64,000 nt of DNA from Caryophanales bacterium UBA4682 (lineage in GTDB: Bacteria; Bacillota_I; Bacilli_A; RFN20; CAG-288): contig DHKY01000019.1 in assembly GCA_002404995.1 (NCBI GenBank), positions 57,578 to 121,577 on the forward strand. Reading direction: 5' to 3'. The notes under the pieces were generated by a model that did not search any database, was not told where the DNA came from, and saw nothing but the letters and a program-made list of their open reading frames with translations. Below, piece after piece: positions 32,842 through 41,594 of this stretch (positions are counted from its first letter, which is position 1; every line of letters begins with the position of its first letter). A program made the position numbers and the translations under genes.

Positions 32842-33459
32842 TTAGAGCTTACGGTTGTAGAATTCGATGACCTGAGCTTCATCGATTTCAGAAGTAAGTT
32901 CGCTACGTTCAGGCAAACGAGTGAAAGTACCTTCCTTCTTGTTGAAATCGACAGTAACAAATCCAGGAACAGACGGCTTCTTATCGATGTTTTCCTGAAC
33001 AATCTTTAAGTTCTGGCTTGCTTCCTTAAAGGAAATAACATCATTGACAGAAACTAAGTAAGACGGGATATCAACCTTCTTGCCATTGACTAAGATATGG
33101 CCATGGTTAACAAGCTGACGGGCCTGACGGCGGGTAGCAGCGAATCCCATACGATAAACAAGGTTATCGAGACGAGATTCAAGAGTCTGGAATAAGGCAA
33201 CACCAGTTGGATGATTCTTATCAGCCTTAGCAATCCTGAAGAAACGACGGAACTGACGTTCGCTTAATCCATAAGTGAAACGAAGTTTCTGTTTTTCAGT
33301 AAGCTGCTGTCCATATTCAGTTTTCTTCTTCGGACGAGCATCGGCGTGCTGACCAGGAATCTTATCCTTGTGTTCGCCATTGAGTTCGACGCCAGTGCCT
33401 AAAACGGAATAACCTAATCGACGAGAGACCTTCCAAACTGGTCCAGTGTAACGAGACAT
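32842..33459 (-). CDS. rpsD: 30S ribosomal protein S4
   Basis: S4 nucleates assembly of the small subunit and represses its own synthesis in Firmicutes. 205 aa from ATG 33459, which follows AAAGGAGAAATTGAAC; an upstream in-frame ATG would add unrelated residues. Blocks: MSRYTGPVWKVSRRLG, YGLSERQFRRFF, LESRLDNLVYRMGFA-ATRRQARQLVNHGHI (S4 RNA-binding domain) and LPERSELTSEID. One AGG (Met) is seen in RRFF-M-IAKA. Confidence 0.96.
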   Translation of the reverse strand: MSRYTGPVWKVSRRLGYSVLGTGVELNGEHKDKIPGQHADARPKKKTEYGQQLTEKQKLRFTYGLSERQFRRFFRIAKADKNHPTGVALFQTLESRLDNLVYRMGFAATRRQARQLVNHGHILVNGKKVDIPSYLVSVNDVISFKEASQNLKIVQENIDKKPSVPGFVTVDFNKKEGTFTRLPERSELTSEIDEAQVIEFYNRKL

Positions 33460-33606
33460 GTTCAATTTCTCCTTTCCGTTACGATGCAAACGGTAAGAGC
33501 GGAAGTCCATTTATCCCGGATGAGAATCTTTCACCTTTGATAGCTAGGCTACTTAATTGGATTTCATCGGACGGATAACTACTGCCGTGCTACGAATGCA
33601 AGGGAT
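33460..33606 (-). promoter_or_regulatory. Long 5' leader of rpsD (candidate S4 autoregulatory RNA)
   Basis: About 145 nt separate the transcription start from the S4 start codon. In other Firmicutes this position holds the S4 leader that binds S4 and blocks translation. Position and length support the same role here; I have not confirmed the conserved fold. Confidence 0.45.
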
Positions 33607-33635
33607 AGTATACAGATATTTTATTCAGACTGCAA
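33607..33635 (-). promoter_or_regulatory. rpsD promoter
   Basis: Minus strand TTGCAG, 17-bp spacer, TATACT, with a TG two bases before the -10 box. The best promoter match in this part of the window. Confidence 0.75.
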
Positions 33636-33800
33636 GAGTTTTCTTCTGTTTTTCTATTGTGACTTCATTGCTGAGGAAACTAAGTCGAATGAAAAGACAA
33701 CTGCTTATTATTATACCTGTTAATTTGCTTTTTTTGTATTAAAATAATTAGGCACAATTTCGCTTTAAATATTGTTTTAAATTAAACCAGGAGGCTGACA

Positions 33801-36221
33801 ATGAGCTACGATTTCAACAAAGTCGAAACAAAATGGGAAACGATATGGGAGAATGAAAAAACCTATAAAACAGACTGCTATGATTTTTCCAAACCAAAAT
33901 TCTATGTCCTAGATAGGTTCCCTTATCCTTCTGCGGTCGGACTCCATGTCGGACATGTCGAAGGTTATACGGCAACGGATGCCCTGGCTCGAAGGAAGAG
34001 AAGGCAGGGATTTAACGTCCTTCATCCGATTGGCTTTGATGCCTTTGGTCTGCCAGCCGAACAGTTCGCCATCAAGAACAACAAAAATCCAGCAATTTAT
34101 ACAAATCAGAACATTGACAATTTCCGTCGTCAATTAAAACGGCTTGGTTTCTCGTATGACTGGGATAGAGAAATCAAGACCAGTGATCCGGATTATTACA
34201 AATGGACCCAATATATTTTCCTTAAAAGGTATGACAAAGGCTTAGCCTATGAGGACTTCCGTTTAGTCAATTGGTGTCCTGCCCTTGGCACGGTCTTATC
34301 AAATGAGGAAGTTGTAGATGGAAAGAGCGAACGTGGCGGTTTCCCGGTCGAGCGTCGGCCAAGGAAACAGTGGGTTCTGAAAATCACTGCTTATGCGGAT
34401 AAGCTCCTTTCTTCTTTGAATACCATTCAGTGGCCACAGTCCACTTTGACTAGGCAGAAGAACTGGATTGGAAAGAGCACCGGCACCGAAGTCGACTTCA
34501 AAGTAGTCGATTCCGATAAGGTAATTAAAGTCTACACTACCCGTGCGGACACGCTCTTTGGCTGTACTTATATCGTTCTTGCTCCGGAGCATCCTTTGGT
34601 TGCTGTCCTAACAACAAAAGAACAGCAAAAGGATGTCCAAGAATATTTGGCGAAAGTAAAATCAAAATCCGATCAGGAACGTACGGATGGTTCAAAGGAG
34701 AAGACCGGTGTATTCGTCGGTGCATATTGTATCAACCCGATTAATAACACAAAGGTTCCGGTCTATATCGGCGATTATGTTCTTGCCACCTATGGCGATG
34801 GTGCGGTCATGGCGGTTCCTGCCCATGATCAGCGGGATTACGATTTTGCAAGGAAACACAATCTTCCGATCATCAAGGTCATTGAATCCGATGTTTCAAA
34901 ATCCGCTTATGAAGGGGACGGCGAACATATCAATTCCTCTTTTGCCGATGGCAGGAACAACAAAGACGCGAAGAAGGCAATTACCGACAAACTTGTAGAA
35001 TCCGGTAACGGAAGATACAAAGTCAGGTATAAACTGCGCGACTGGTTGTTCTCCCGTCAGCGTTACTGGGGCGAACCGATTCCGATTCTCCACAGGGAAG
35101 ACGGAACAACAAAAGGTGTTCCTTATGATCAGCTCCCGCTGGTTCTTCCGGAAAGGTCGGATTATAAACCGGCAGGCGATGGACTCCCGCCGCTCGCCAA
35201 AGAGAAAGCCTGGGTCAATACGACGTTCAACGGACAAAAAGCCCAGCGTGAAACAAATACAAGGCCGCAGTGGGCTGGTTCAAGCTGGTATTATGCCCGT
35301 TACATCGATCCGCACAACAAGAACGAAATCGGGGATAAGAAGCTCCTCGACCATTGGCTTCCTGTCGATGTCTATGTCGGTGGCGCCGAGCATGCAGTTC
35401 TCCACCTGCTTTATGCACGATTCTGGCATAAGTTCCTTCATGATGAGGGAATCTTCAAGTCAGAAGAACCGTTCCAGAAACTCTATCATCAAGGACTTAT
35501 TCTTGGCCCGGATGGACAAAAGAGGAGCAAATCCTTAGGTAATACCGTTTCTCCAGATGATGTCATCAAAGAATACGGAGCCGATGCCCTGCGTTTCTAT
35601 GAGAGGTTCAAGGGACCTGTTGATCAGTCCAGGCCTTGGTCCCCGGATGGTCCGAGAGCTGCAAAGCGTTTCTTAGATAAATTCTTCCGTCTCTATGATG
35701 ACGAGGAATTTGTCTCCAAATGGACCGATGAGGAAAATGAAAGTCTTGAATTCGTCTATGCAACCACAATCAAGAAATGCACAAACGATTATGAAATCCT
35801 TCATTTCAACACCGGCATTTCCCAGATTATGGTCTGTGTAAACGAATTCTACAAGGCCGACAAGCTTCCGAAGAAGAGGCTCTTAGGATTAGCACAGCTC
35901 AGGGCTCCGATTACCCCTCATCTTGCCGAAGAGTGCTACTCAAAGCTCGGATATAAGGGTCTTATCGACTTTGTGAAATGGCCAAGTGCCAACGAAGATA
36001 AGATTGCGGCACGCCCAGTCACTTACGCAATCCAGGTCAATGGCAAGCTCCGTTCAACAATCGACTTCAAAAAAGATGCAACTCCGGAGGAACTTGAAGA
36101 GCTTAAGAAATTAGCCCTCAACGATCCAAAAGTTCTTCCTTTCCTTGCAAACAGGACAGTTGTCAAGGTTATTGCAGTCAAAAATAAGATTGTCTCCATT
36201 GTCGTAAAGAAAAATTCTTAA
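33801..36221 (+). CDS. leuS: Leucine--tRNA ligase
   Basis: Class I synthetase, 806 aa, charging tRNA-Leu. HIGH-type site LHVGH, editing domain TTRADTLFG and YGDGAVMAVPAHDQRD, zinc/catalytic segment WLFSRQRYWGEPIPI, GGAEHAVLHLLY, and the KMSKS loop encoded AAG-AGG-AGC-AAA-TCC with Met575 as AGG (35523-35525). Near the start ARMKRMQG is encoded cga-agg-aag-aga-agg-cag-gga, showing AGA as Arg and AGG as Met within four codons. AGGAGG precedes the start; no T-box element is present upstream. Confidence 0.97.
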   Translation: MSYDFNKVETKWETIWENEKTYKTDCYDFSKPKFYVLDRFPYPSAVGLHVGHVEGYTATDALARRKRRQGFNVLHPIGFDAFGLPAEQFAIKNNKNPAIYTNQNIDNFRRQLKRLGFSYDWDREIKTSDPDYYKWTQYIFLKRYDKGLAYEDFRLVNWCPALGTVLSNEEVVDGKSERGGFPVERRPRKQWVLKITAYADKLLSSLNTIQWPQSTLTRQKNWIGKSTGTEVDFKVVDSDKVIKVYTTRADTLFGCTYIVLAPEHPLVAVLTTKEQQKDVQEYLAKVKSKSDQERTDGSKEKTGVFVGAYCINPINNTKVPVYIGDYVLATYGDGAVMAVPAHDQRDYDFARKHNLPIIKVIESDVSKSAYEGDGEHINSSFADGRNNKDAKKAITDKLVESGNGRYKVRYKLRDWLFSRQRYWGEPIPILHREDGTTKGVPYDQLPLVLPERSDYKPAGDGLPPLAKEKAWVNTTFNGQKAQRETNTRPQWAGSSWYYARYIDPHNKNEIGDKKLLDHWLPVDVYVGGAEHAVLHLLYARFWHKFLHDEGIFKSEEPFQKLYHQGLILGPDGQKRSKSLGNTVSPDDVIKEYGADALRFYERFKGPVDQSRPWSPDGPRAAKRFLDKFFRLYDDEEFVSKWTDEENESLEFVYATTIKKCTNDYEILHFNTGISQIMVCVNEFYKADKLPKKRLLGLAQLRAPITPHLAEECYSKLGYKGLIDFVKWPSANEDKIAARPVTYAIQVNGKLRSTIDFKKDATPEELEELKKLALNDPKVLPFLANRTVVKVIAVKNKIVSIVVKKNS

Positions 36222-36230
36222 TCAGAAATA

Positions 36231-36264
36231 AAGGGGAACAGAGAAATCCGTTCCCCTTTTTTTG
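36231..36264 (+). terminator. leuS terminator
   Basis: Stem AAGGGGAAC/GTTCCCCTT with a 10-nt loop, followed by a run of T. Confidence 0.85.
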
Positions 36265-36360
36265 TGTTTAAAAAACGGAAAGAAAAATTATATTTATGAT
36301 ATAATTAAAATATTTTAGAGCAGAGGGGCTCTTCTAGTTCTAAAAGAGAGGGGAGACGAA

Positions 36361-38655
36361 ATGAAATTCAGCAGAACGAAGGGACTTACATTATTCTGTA
36401 CAAGGCTGTTCTCTTTACTTTCCAGGTCTTCGTGTAACGGAAATCTCTCCACACGAAAACAAGTTGTCCAAGGGCAGAAGGATGGCGTCGATTTTGTTTT
36501 GGACGCCCCGGTATCAGAAGAAGATGACAAGGATAAAATCGAATCTTCCGTTTCGGAAGAACATACGCATGTCTTCGACCAGGAAGTTCCCTCTGAGGAA
36601 TATTTAGTGACGGAAGCCGATTGTACTCACGCCGCGACTTATTACTACTCTTGCCTCTGCGGAGAAAAAGGAGAAAACACCTTCGAATATGGTGAACCCC
36701 TTGGCCATGAATATTATTGGTACTACGATACCGATGCTAGTGGTGTCACGACAAAATGGATAGAATGCAGCCGTTGCAACGAAATCTATATTTCTCCGAT
36801 TGTTTTGGATGAAACTAGTGCTCCGAACCTGGTTTACGAGGTTACTGATCCGTACAACAGGTTATGCGAGATTGTCGGTTACCAGACTTACTACAATAAT
36901 GAGAAAGACGATAATCTTATTATTCCTGAATTCATTAATGGGTATTTTGTCGATGGCATTGCAGATAACGCGTTCAAGGGCTGCAATAACCTGAAGACGA
37001 TTACTCTTCCAGAAATCGATGAAAATACTCCGGTTAGCTTGTCTTATATCAGAGATTCTGCCTTTGAAGGCTGTGCAAATCTGACAACCATCAACTTTCC
37101 CGAAACGAGGAGGACTCTAGGTAAAAACTGTTTCAAAGGGTGTTCATCTTTAAATGGTCTTTTACTACCGGAAAATTTAAGCGTTATCGGAGATAATTGC
37201 TTCTTTGGATGTTCTTCCCTGGAAAGTCTGAATATACCTGCCAATGTAACGAATATCGGCAAAGGAATCACCTCTTATTGCCAGAAAAGGACGAGCCTGA
37301 CAGTGGATCCAGCCAATAGGGCTTACTCCTCGGATAACGGGAAGAACGTGATTTTTGACACCTTTTCGAACACTCTTCTTGCTGGCTGTTCCTCTTCCGA
37401 AAGGCCGGATTCAATCGAAACGATATCAGACTTTGCCTTTGAAGGCATTTCGGGACTGAAAACCATTACCCTCCCTTCTTCTTTGAAAGTCATAGGAAAA
37501 GGTTCCTTCCGTGGTTGTTCCTCACTTAGCAGCATCTCGATTCCTGCTTCCGTAGAAAAAATCGGAACGAGGGCATTTGATTCCTGCTCCTCTAGGACTT
37601 CTAGGACAGTCGAAGCTTCCAATCCGAACTACGAATCCCCCTCGAATAGTAATGCAATCATCGAAAAAAGCACCAAAACCCTTATCTCTGGTTGTAGCAC
37701 AACTAAAATTCCGGATGATGTAAAAAAGATAGGCAACTATTCTTTCAAAGGAAGGTCGAAACTTAACGAAATCACGATTCCGGAAAACGTGTCCACCATT
37801 GGCGATTGCGCCTTTGAGGATTGCTCCTCCCTAAAGAAAATAAATAATAGCAATCAAGTCACGAAAATCGGAGATTCTTCCTTTGAAGGATGTTCCTTGC
37901 TGGAATCCTTTGCCAGGAACGACTCCATTAAGCACGTCCCGGCTTCTGCGTTCCGCTTCTGTTATGCCTTAAGTTCTATCAAGCTTCCAAAGAATCTTGC
38001 CAGTATCGGTTCCTACGCTTTCAATCAATGCGGAGCCCTTTCTTCTATTGATCTCCCGTCCTCATTGGAACAGATTGGCTATTCGGCCTTTGAGGGAACG
38101 GGACTTACTTCCATCCTTATTCCAGCTCAAACATCGAAAATCGGTATTCGGTCATTTGCCTCAATTCCCGCCCTGGTTTCTAGGAAAGTAGATAGTCAAA
38201 ACCAGTACTTCGACAGTGGCAATAATGGAAACTGCATCTATGAAAAAGCTACCAATTCCTTGCTTGCCGGGTGTTCAACAACAGTCGTTCCTTCAACAAC
38301 AGAAAAGATTTCACCGTTTGCCTTTTCCGGCTGTTCATACTTGACCTCTATTGCCCTCCCAGCTTCCCTCAAGAAAATAGGATACTATGCCTTTGCCTCC
38401 TGCTACAGCTTAGAAAACATCGTCATTCCAAATAATGTTACTGAAATCGGCTTCCGTGCTTTCTTCTTCTGTAGGAGCTTAACAACAATAACAATTCCCT
38501 CTTCGATTAGATTCATTGAAAGGTATACGTTTGATGAGTGTTCTTTCTTAAGCGATATCTATTATGGGTCAACGGAAGAAGATTATCAGGAAATTGTAAT
38601 TCTCGAAGGAAACGATCCTTTCAAGAATGCTACGGTCCATTATACGGAACGATAA
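36361..38655 (+). CDS. BspA-like leucine-rich repeat surface lipoprotein
   Basis: 764-aa exported protein. With AGG as Met, residues 8-25 become a hydrophobic signal ending LLSMSSC, giving a lipobox with Cys25; read as Arg, the signal would be broken. After an acidic linker and a Cys-rich stretch (CTHAATYYYSCLCGEKG, IECSRCNEIY; about residues 95-140, possibly metal-binding) come some 13-14 LRR_5 units of the form IGxxAFxGCSSLxxIxIPxSVxx. Units with an inserted TVDxxNxxYxSxxGNxIIxKxTxTLLxGC module recur three times. This is the BspA/Treponema-type repeat seen on adhesins of mucosal organisms; host or bacterial binding is inferred. Confidence 0.88.
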   Translation: MKFSRTKGLTLFCTRLFSLLSRSSCNGNLSTRKQVVQGQKDGVDFVLDAPVSEEDDKDKIESSVSEEHTHVFDQEVPSEEYLVTEADCTHAATYYYSCLCGEKGENTFEYGEPLGHEYYWYYDTDASGVTTKWIECSRCNEIYISPIVLDETSAPNLVYEVTDPYNRLCEIVGYQTYYNNEKDDNLIIPEFINGYFVDGIADNAFKGCNNLKTITLPEIDENTPVSLSYIRDSAFEGCANLTTINFPETRRTLGKNCFKGCSSLNGLLLPENLSVIGDNCFFGCSSLESLNIPANVTNIGKGITSYCQKRTSLTVDPANRAYSSDNGKNVIFDTFSNTLLAGCSSSERPDSIETISDFAFEGISGLKTITLPSSLKVIGKGSFRGCSSLSSISIPASVEKIGTRAFDSCSSRTSRTVEASNPNYESPSNSNAIIEKSTKTLISGCSTTKIPDDVKKIGNYSFKGRSKLNEITIPENVSTIGDCAFEDCSSLKKINNSNQVTKIGDSSFEGCSLLESFARNDSIKHVPASAFRFCYALSSIKLPKNLASIGSYAFNQCGALSSIDLPSSLEQIGYSAFEGTGLTSILIPAQTSKIGIRSFASIPALVSRKVDSQNQYFDSGNNGNCIYEKATNSLLAGCSTTVVPSTTEKISPFAFSGCSYLTSIALPASLKKIGYYAFASCYSLENIVIPNNVTEIGFRAFFFCRSLTTITIPSSIRFIERYTFDECSFLSDIYYGSTEEDYQEIVILEGNDPFKNATVHYTER

Positions 38656-38656
38656 G

Positions 38657-38694
38657 AAAAGCCTCCTTGGACTAACCAGGGAGGCCTTTTTTAT
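38657..38694. terminator. Bidirectional terminator between LRR and PepC genes
   Basis: Stem AAAAGCCTCCTTGG/CCAGGGAGGCCTTTT (ACTAA loop) with A and T tracts on either side, between convergent genes. Confidence 0.85.
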
Positions 38695-38699
38695 AGATT

Positions 38700-40049
38700 T
38701 TACCTGGCCAAGGAACCCATTGGATCCCAAGGCTCAAGTTCGATTGGATCGGATTGGTAAGCGGAAAGCTCTTCCGCAGTGAGGTACTTCTTATTCACAA
38801 CGACTTGATAGACATATTCATCGAACCAGGCATCATCCCTTGTGAAGAAACCGTGATTTCCGAAATCAGTTCCCCAGGAATTCTCGACTTTCCACCGGGT
38901 AGGCTTATCTTGGTTAAGATTGACACCAGTGAAGGTCCTTGCATGGGTCAAACAGGATTCCCCATAATCAAGACGCTGGGCTTTGTTCCTATGGAAAGAA
39001 GAGGAGAAGAGGCCTTCGACATCATAGGCCGAAGGAGACAGAAGACCGGTATCTCTCGTAGAGCATTGTCCGACATCGCTTCCGAACCAGACGGCCTGCT
39101 TATCTTTCCTTTGGGCTACGGCAAGCCGTTTCAGCTCTTCGATAGGAAGGTTAAGGTAGCGGAGCTGGTTACCTCCGATGACATTGCCTAGATATTTGAC
39201 AGTAAAAGACCGCCTATAAGGTTTATCACTCGTAGGGGCATTGATGACAGAAACATAATCCGAGAGTTTCCTCTTTACATAGTTCTCGTAGAATTCCTTA
39301 GGAGTAGAATGTATCGAATTGAACTTGCTTTCGCCTTTCGCATTCGGCTTCTCATAATAATCGTAGTCAAATTCGACCGGAGGCTTTCCTAGGCAGATAG
39401 CAAGCCTGCGATAGATTTCATTCAACCTTTTTTCTTTCCTCTGAAGCAATTCTTCATAAGGAATGCCTTTCTCGTTGGCATCCCGGAGAACACAGGCATC
39501 CTCTCTTAATTTTAAAGTAATGTATTTGTTAAGATCTGCCGTGTGGCTGGAAGAAAAAGTCTCTGGCCTTGCCGTTTTCGGACAGATGCCATATTTTTCC
39601 GTTAAGGCAACAAACCTGTCCCATTGTCCGCCATCCCTGATAGGATCCTTAAGAAGGAAAGATACCAAACGGGAAGAAAGAGGCAAAGACAAGGTCTTCA
39701 GAATATTCCTTAAGAAAAAGTTTGATTTTTCCAGTTTATCGAAAAAGAGAGGATAGTTCTGGGATAATTCCCTGTTCTTGATTTTCAGGTTCTTCCTGAC
39801 TTCAAAACGCATGACATTCGTCGCTGCAAACATCCAACAACGCCCAGAGCGCATCTGATTTGTCGGAATGCCGCCTTCAACCTCTAAGTTAAAGGCAGGA
39901 ACCAAGGTTCGGGGCAGGTAAGGGTTCGTGCAGGTTTCCTTTATACCCACACGAGAAACCGAAAATTCTTTGACAGAATTTTCCTTGTCGGCTTGATAAT
40001 CGCGATTGAAAGAAGAAAGCAGAGACGATGAAATCTCTCCTTTTTCCAT
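38700..40049 (-). CDS. pepC: C1-family aminopeptidase (PepC/bleomycin hydrolase), copy 1
   Basis: Cytoplasmic cysteine aminopeptidase, 449 aa. Catalytic Cys71 in NQMRSGRCWMFA, catalytic His in LTHA-M-TFTGVNL (Met is AGG) and Asn in WKVENSWG, followed by the family C-terminus DEYVYQVVVNKKYL. The ATG at 40049 overlaps the stop of the second copy (TAATG) and has GGAAGGAAA in front, so the two are translated from one message. The homologues form hexameric barrels with the C-terminus inside the active-site cleft; here the tail ends DPMGSLA plus one residue. Confidence 0.9.
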   Translation of the reverse strand: MEKGEISSSLLSSFNRDYQADKENSVKEFSVSRVGIKETCTNPYLPRTLVPAFNLEVEGGIPTNQMRSGRCWMFAATNVMRFEVRKNLKIKNRELSQNYPLFFDKLEKSNFFLRNILKTLSLPLSSRLVSFLLKDPIRDGGQWDRFVALTEKYGICPKTARPETFSSSHTADLNKYITLKLREDACVLRDANEKGIPYEELLQRKEKRLNEIYRRLAICLGKPPVEFDYDYYEKPNAKGESKFNSIHSTPKEFYENYVKRKLSDYVSVINAPTSDKPYRRSFTVKYLGNVIGGNQLRYLNLPIEELKRLAVAQRKDKQAVWFGSDVGQCSTRDTGLLSPSAYDVEGLFSSSFHRNKAQRLDYGESCLTHARTFTGVNLNQDKPTRWKVENSWGTDFGNHGFFTRDDAWFDEYVYQVVVNKKYLTAEELSAYQSDPIELEPWDPMGSLAR

Positions 40050-41389
40050 TATTTCCTTTCCTTCCATAAGGTATTGAAAGGCAGTGTTTCGACTGGCTTG
40101 GATTCTTCAAACTTCTTGACGATTTCAGGGTTGATGTATTTCTTGTTGACAAAGACTTCGTAAACATATTCATCAAACCAGGCATCGTTCCTGATATAGT
40201 AACCTTTCTTTCCGTTGTCTTCACCCCAGGAGTTCTCTACTTTCCAGCGATCAGGAATCTCCTTTTCGTCAAGATTCACACCAGTCAGAGTCCTAGCATG
40301 GTTGCAGAAGGAAGAACGATAGGTAAGACGTCCGGATTTATCGAGAAGAGGGCGAAGCGAGAATAACTCGTCCGTCTTAATGATACCTTCCGCAAGATAT
40401 CCGTCTTTACGCCTTGACTGAGCAAGGACATCGCTTCCAAACCAAATGACATCTCCTCCTTTCAAGGATTCGATGCAGGCCTTCTTCAGTTCCGCAAGCG
40501 GGACATTGAAGAAGACAACCGGATCACCGCCAATGACATTGTTCACGTATTTGCAAGTATAGGACTGATACCTATTCCTACCCTCGATAGGAGCATCGCA
40601 GAGTGAAATATAATCATCGAGGTCCACGCCGATATAGTTATCAAAGAACTGCTTCGGGGTCCTCTTGTCAAGACGATGGAATTTATCGTCCTTGTCTTTA
40701 TACTCGAAGACAAATTCCTTGACCGGAGTGCCGATGGAAATCTCAAGGACACGATAGATTTCATCTAACCTGCCCTCTTTCCTAGTCCGAACGACGTTTT
40801 CCTTTGTTCCCGTTTTGACTGCTTCCCGGATTTCCTTCCTATCACGGGCTAAAAGAGAAGTCAGAAGGGTATTGAGTTCATTTGTCGCAGTGCTGACAGT
40901 ACGGTCCGGCATAAATACAGAAGGGACGACACCGTATTTCTTAACCAGATTCGTAAACATCGTGAAATGGCCGCCATCTCCGATTCCGCTGTCAAGAAGG
41001 AAAACATTGAGACGGGAATCAAAAGGTTCACCGGCAAGTTCCCTTGCACGCTCTAAGAAGAAATTGGCTTTTTCAAGCTTATCGTAGAACTGCAGATACG
41101 CCTGGCTTAACTCAATATTCTTAACATTTAATTTCTTCCTTAAGATGACACGGAGGACATTCAGTCCTGCAAACCTCCAGCAACGTCCGGAAGAACGCTG
41201 GTTTGTAACGTTTCCGCTATCGACATCAACGGAAAAAGTGTTAATCCTTTCCCGCTGGGTCTTTTCGTCAATAGCCGAATTGACGATTCCGTTTTTCAAA
41301 ACCGCACGTTGCGCAACAAGGTTCTTTTCCTCTTTCTGAAAGTCCTCTTCGAAGTTCTTGAGGTCAGATTCCCGAATAATGTTTTCCAT
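40049..41389 (-). CDS. pepC: C1-family aminopeptidase (PepC/bleomycin hydrolase), copy 2
   Basis: 446-aa paralogue of the adjacent downstream gene and first of the pair. Cys70 in NQRSSGRCW-M-FAGLNVL, His in CNHA-M-TLTGVNLDE, Asn in WKVENSWGEDNG. Both copies keep the full triad, so both are likely active, perhaps with different peptide preference. AAGGAGAG lies before the ATG and a TTGCCT/TATAAT promoter about 45 nt further upstream. It is divergent from the gene at 41595. Confidence 0.9.
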   Translation of the reverse strand: MENIIRESDLKNFEEDFQKEEKNLVAQRAVLKNGIVNSAIDEKTQRERINTFSVDVDSGNVTNQRSSGRCWRFAGLNVLRVILRKKLNVKNIELSQAYLQFYDKLEKANFFLERARELAGEPFDSRLNVFLLDSGIGDGGHFTMFTNLVKKYGVVPSVFMPDRTVSTATNELNTLLTSLLARDRKEIREAVKTGTKENVVRTRKEGRLDEIYRVLEISIGTPVKEFVFEYKDKDDKFHRLDKRTPKQFFDNYIGVDLDDYISLCDAPIEGRNRYQSYTCKYVNNVIGGDPVVFFNVPLAELKKACIESLKGGDVIWFGSDVLAQSRRKDGYLAEGIIKTDELFSLRPLLDKSGRLTYRSSFCNHARTLTGVNLDEKEIPDRWKVENSWGEDNGKKGYYIRNDAWFDEYVYEVFVNKKYINPEIVKKFEESKPVETLPFNTLWKERK

Positions 41390-41432
41390 AGTATTTTCTC
41401 TCCTTTAATAAATGGTTTGAAATCAACATGTG

Positions 41433-41460
41433 ATTATATAACAAATAAAAGGAAAGGCAA
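41433..41460 (-). promoter_or_regulatory. Promoter of the pepC pair
   Basis: Minus strand TTGCCT, 16-bp spacer, TATAAT. Confidence 0.65.
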
Positions 41461-41505
41461 AAGCAAAGGAAAGGAATTAGCAATCAGTACATCAGTTTTC
41501 ACGGG

Positions 41506-41528
41506 AAGTGCTTTGACAAAAAGCGCTT
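41506..41528. promoter_or_regulatory. Inverted repeat between divergent promoters
   Basis: AAGTGCTTT-gacaa-AAAGCGCTT, 9-bp arms with one mismatch, placed upstream of both -35 boxes. Its right half resembles part of a cre site (AAAGCGCTTAC). A shared operator is plausible but unproven. Confidence 0.35.
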
Positions 41529-41534
41529 ACTTTT

Positions 41535-41563
41535 TTGGCTTTAGACGCCTGTTTCCTTATAAT
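41535..41563 (+). promoter_or_regulatory. Promoter of the unknown gene at 41595
   Basis: TTGGCT, 17-bp spacer, TATAAT; transcription would start about 25 nt before the ATG. Confidence 0.65.
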
Positions 41564-41594
41564 AATTTCCGTAAACAATAAAAAGCATAAAAAT

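Noticed and set aside
33640..33800. T-box leader before leuS (and before alaS at 23982-24067)
   Set aside because: The conserved T-box antiterminator sequence is absent, and the alaS gap is too short.
35508..35540. LeuRS with a damaged KMSKS motif (KRSKS) as a dead paralogue
   Set aside because: The supposed Arg is an AGG codon; the same Met-to-AGG pattern recurs across unrelated families in the window, so the motif is intact under the altered code.
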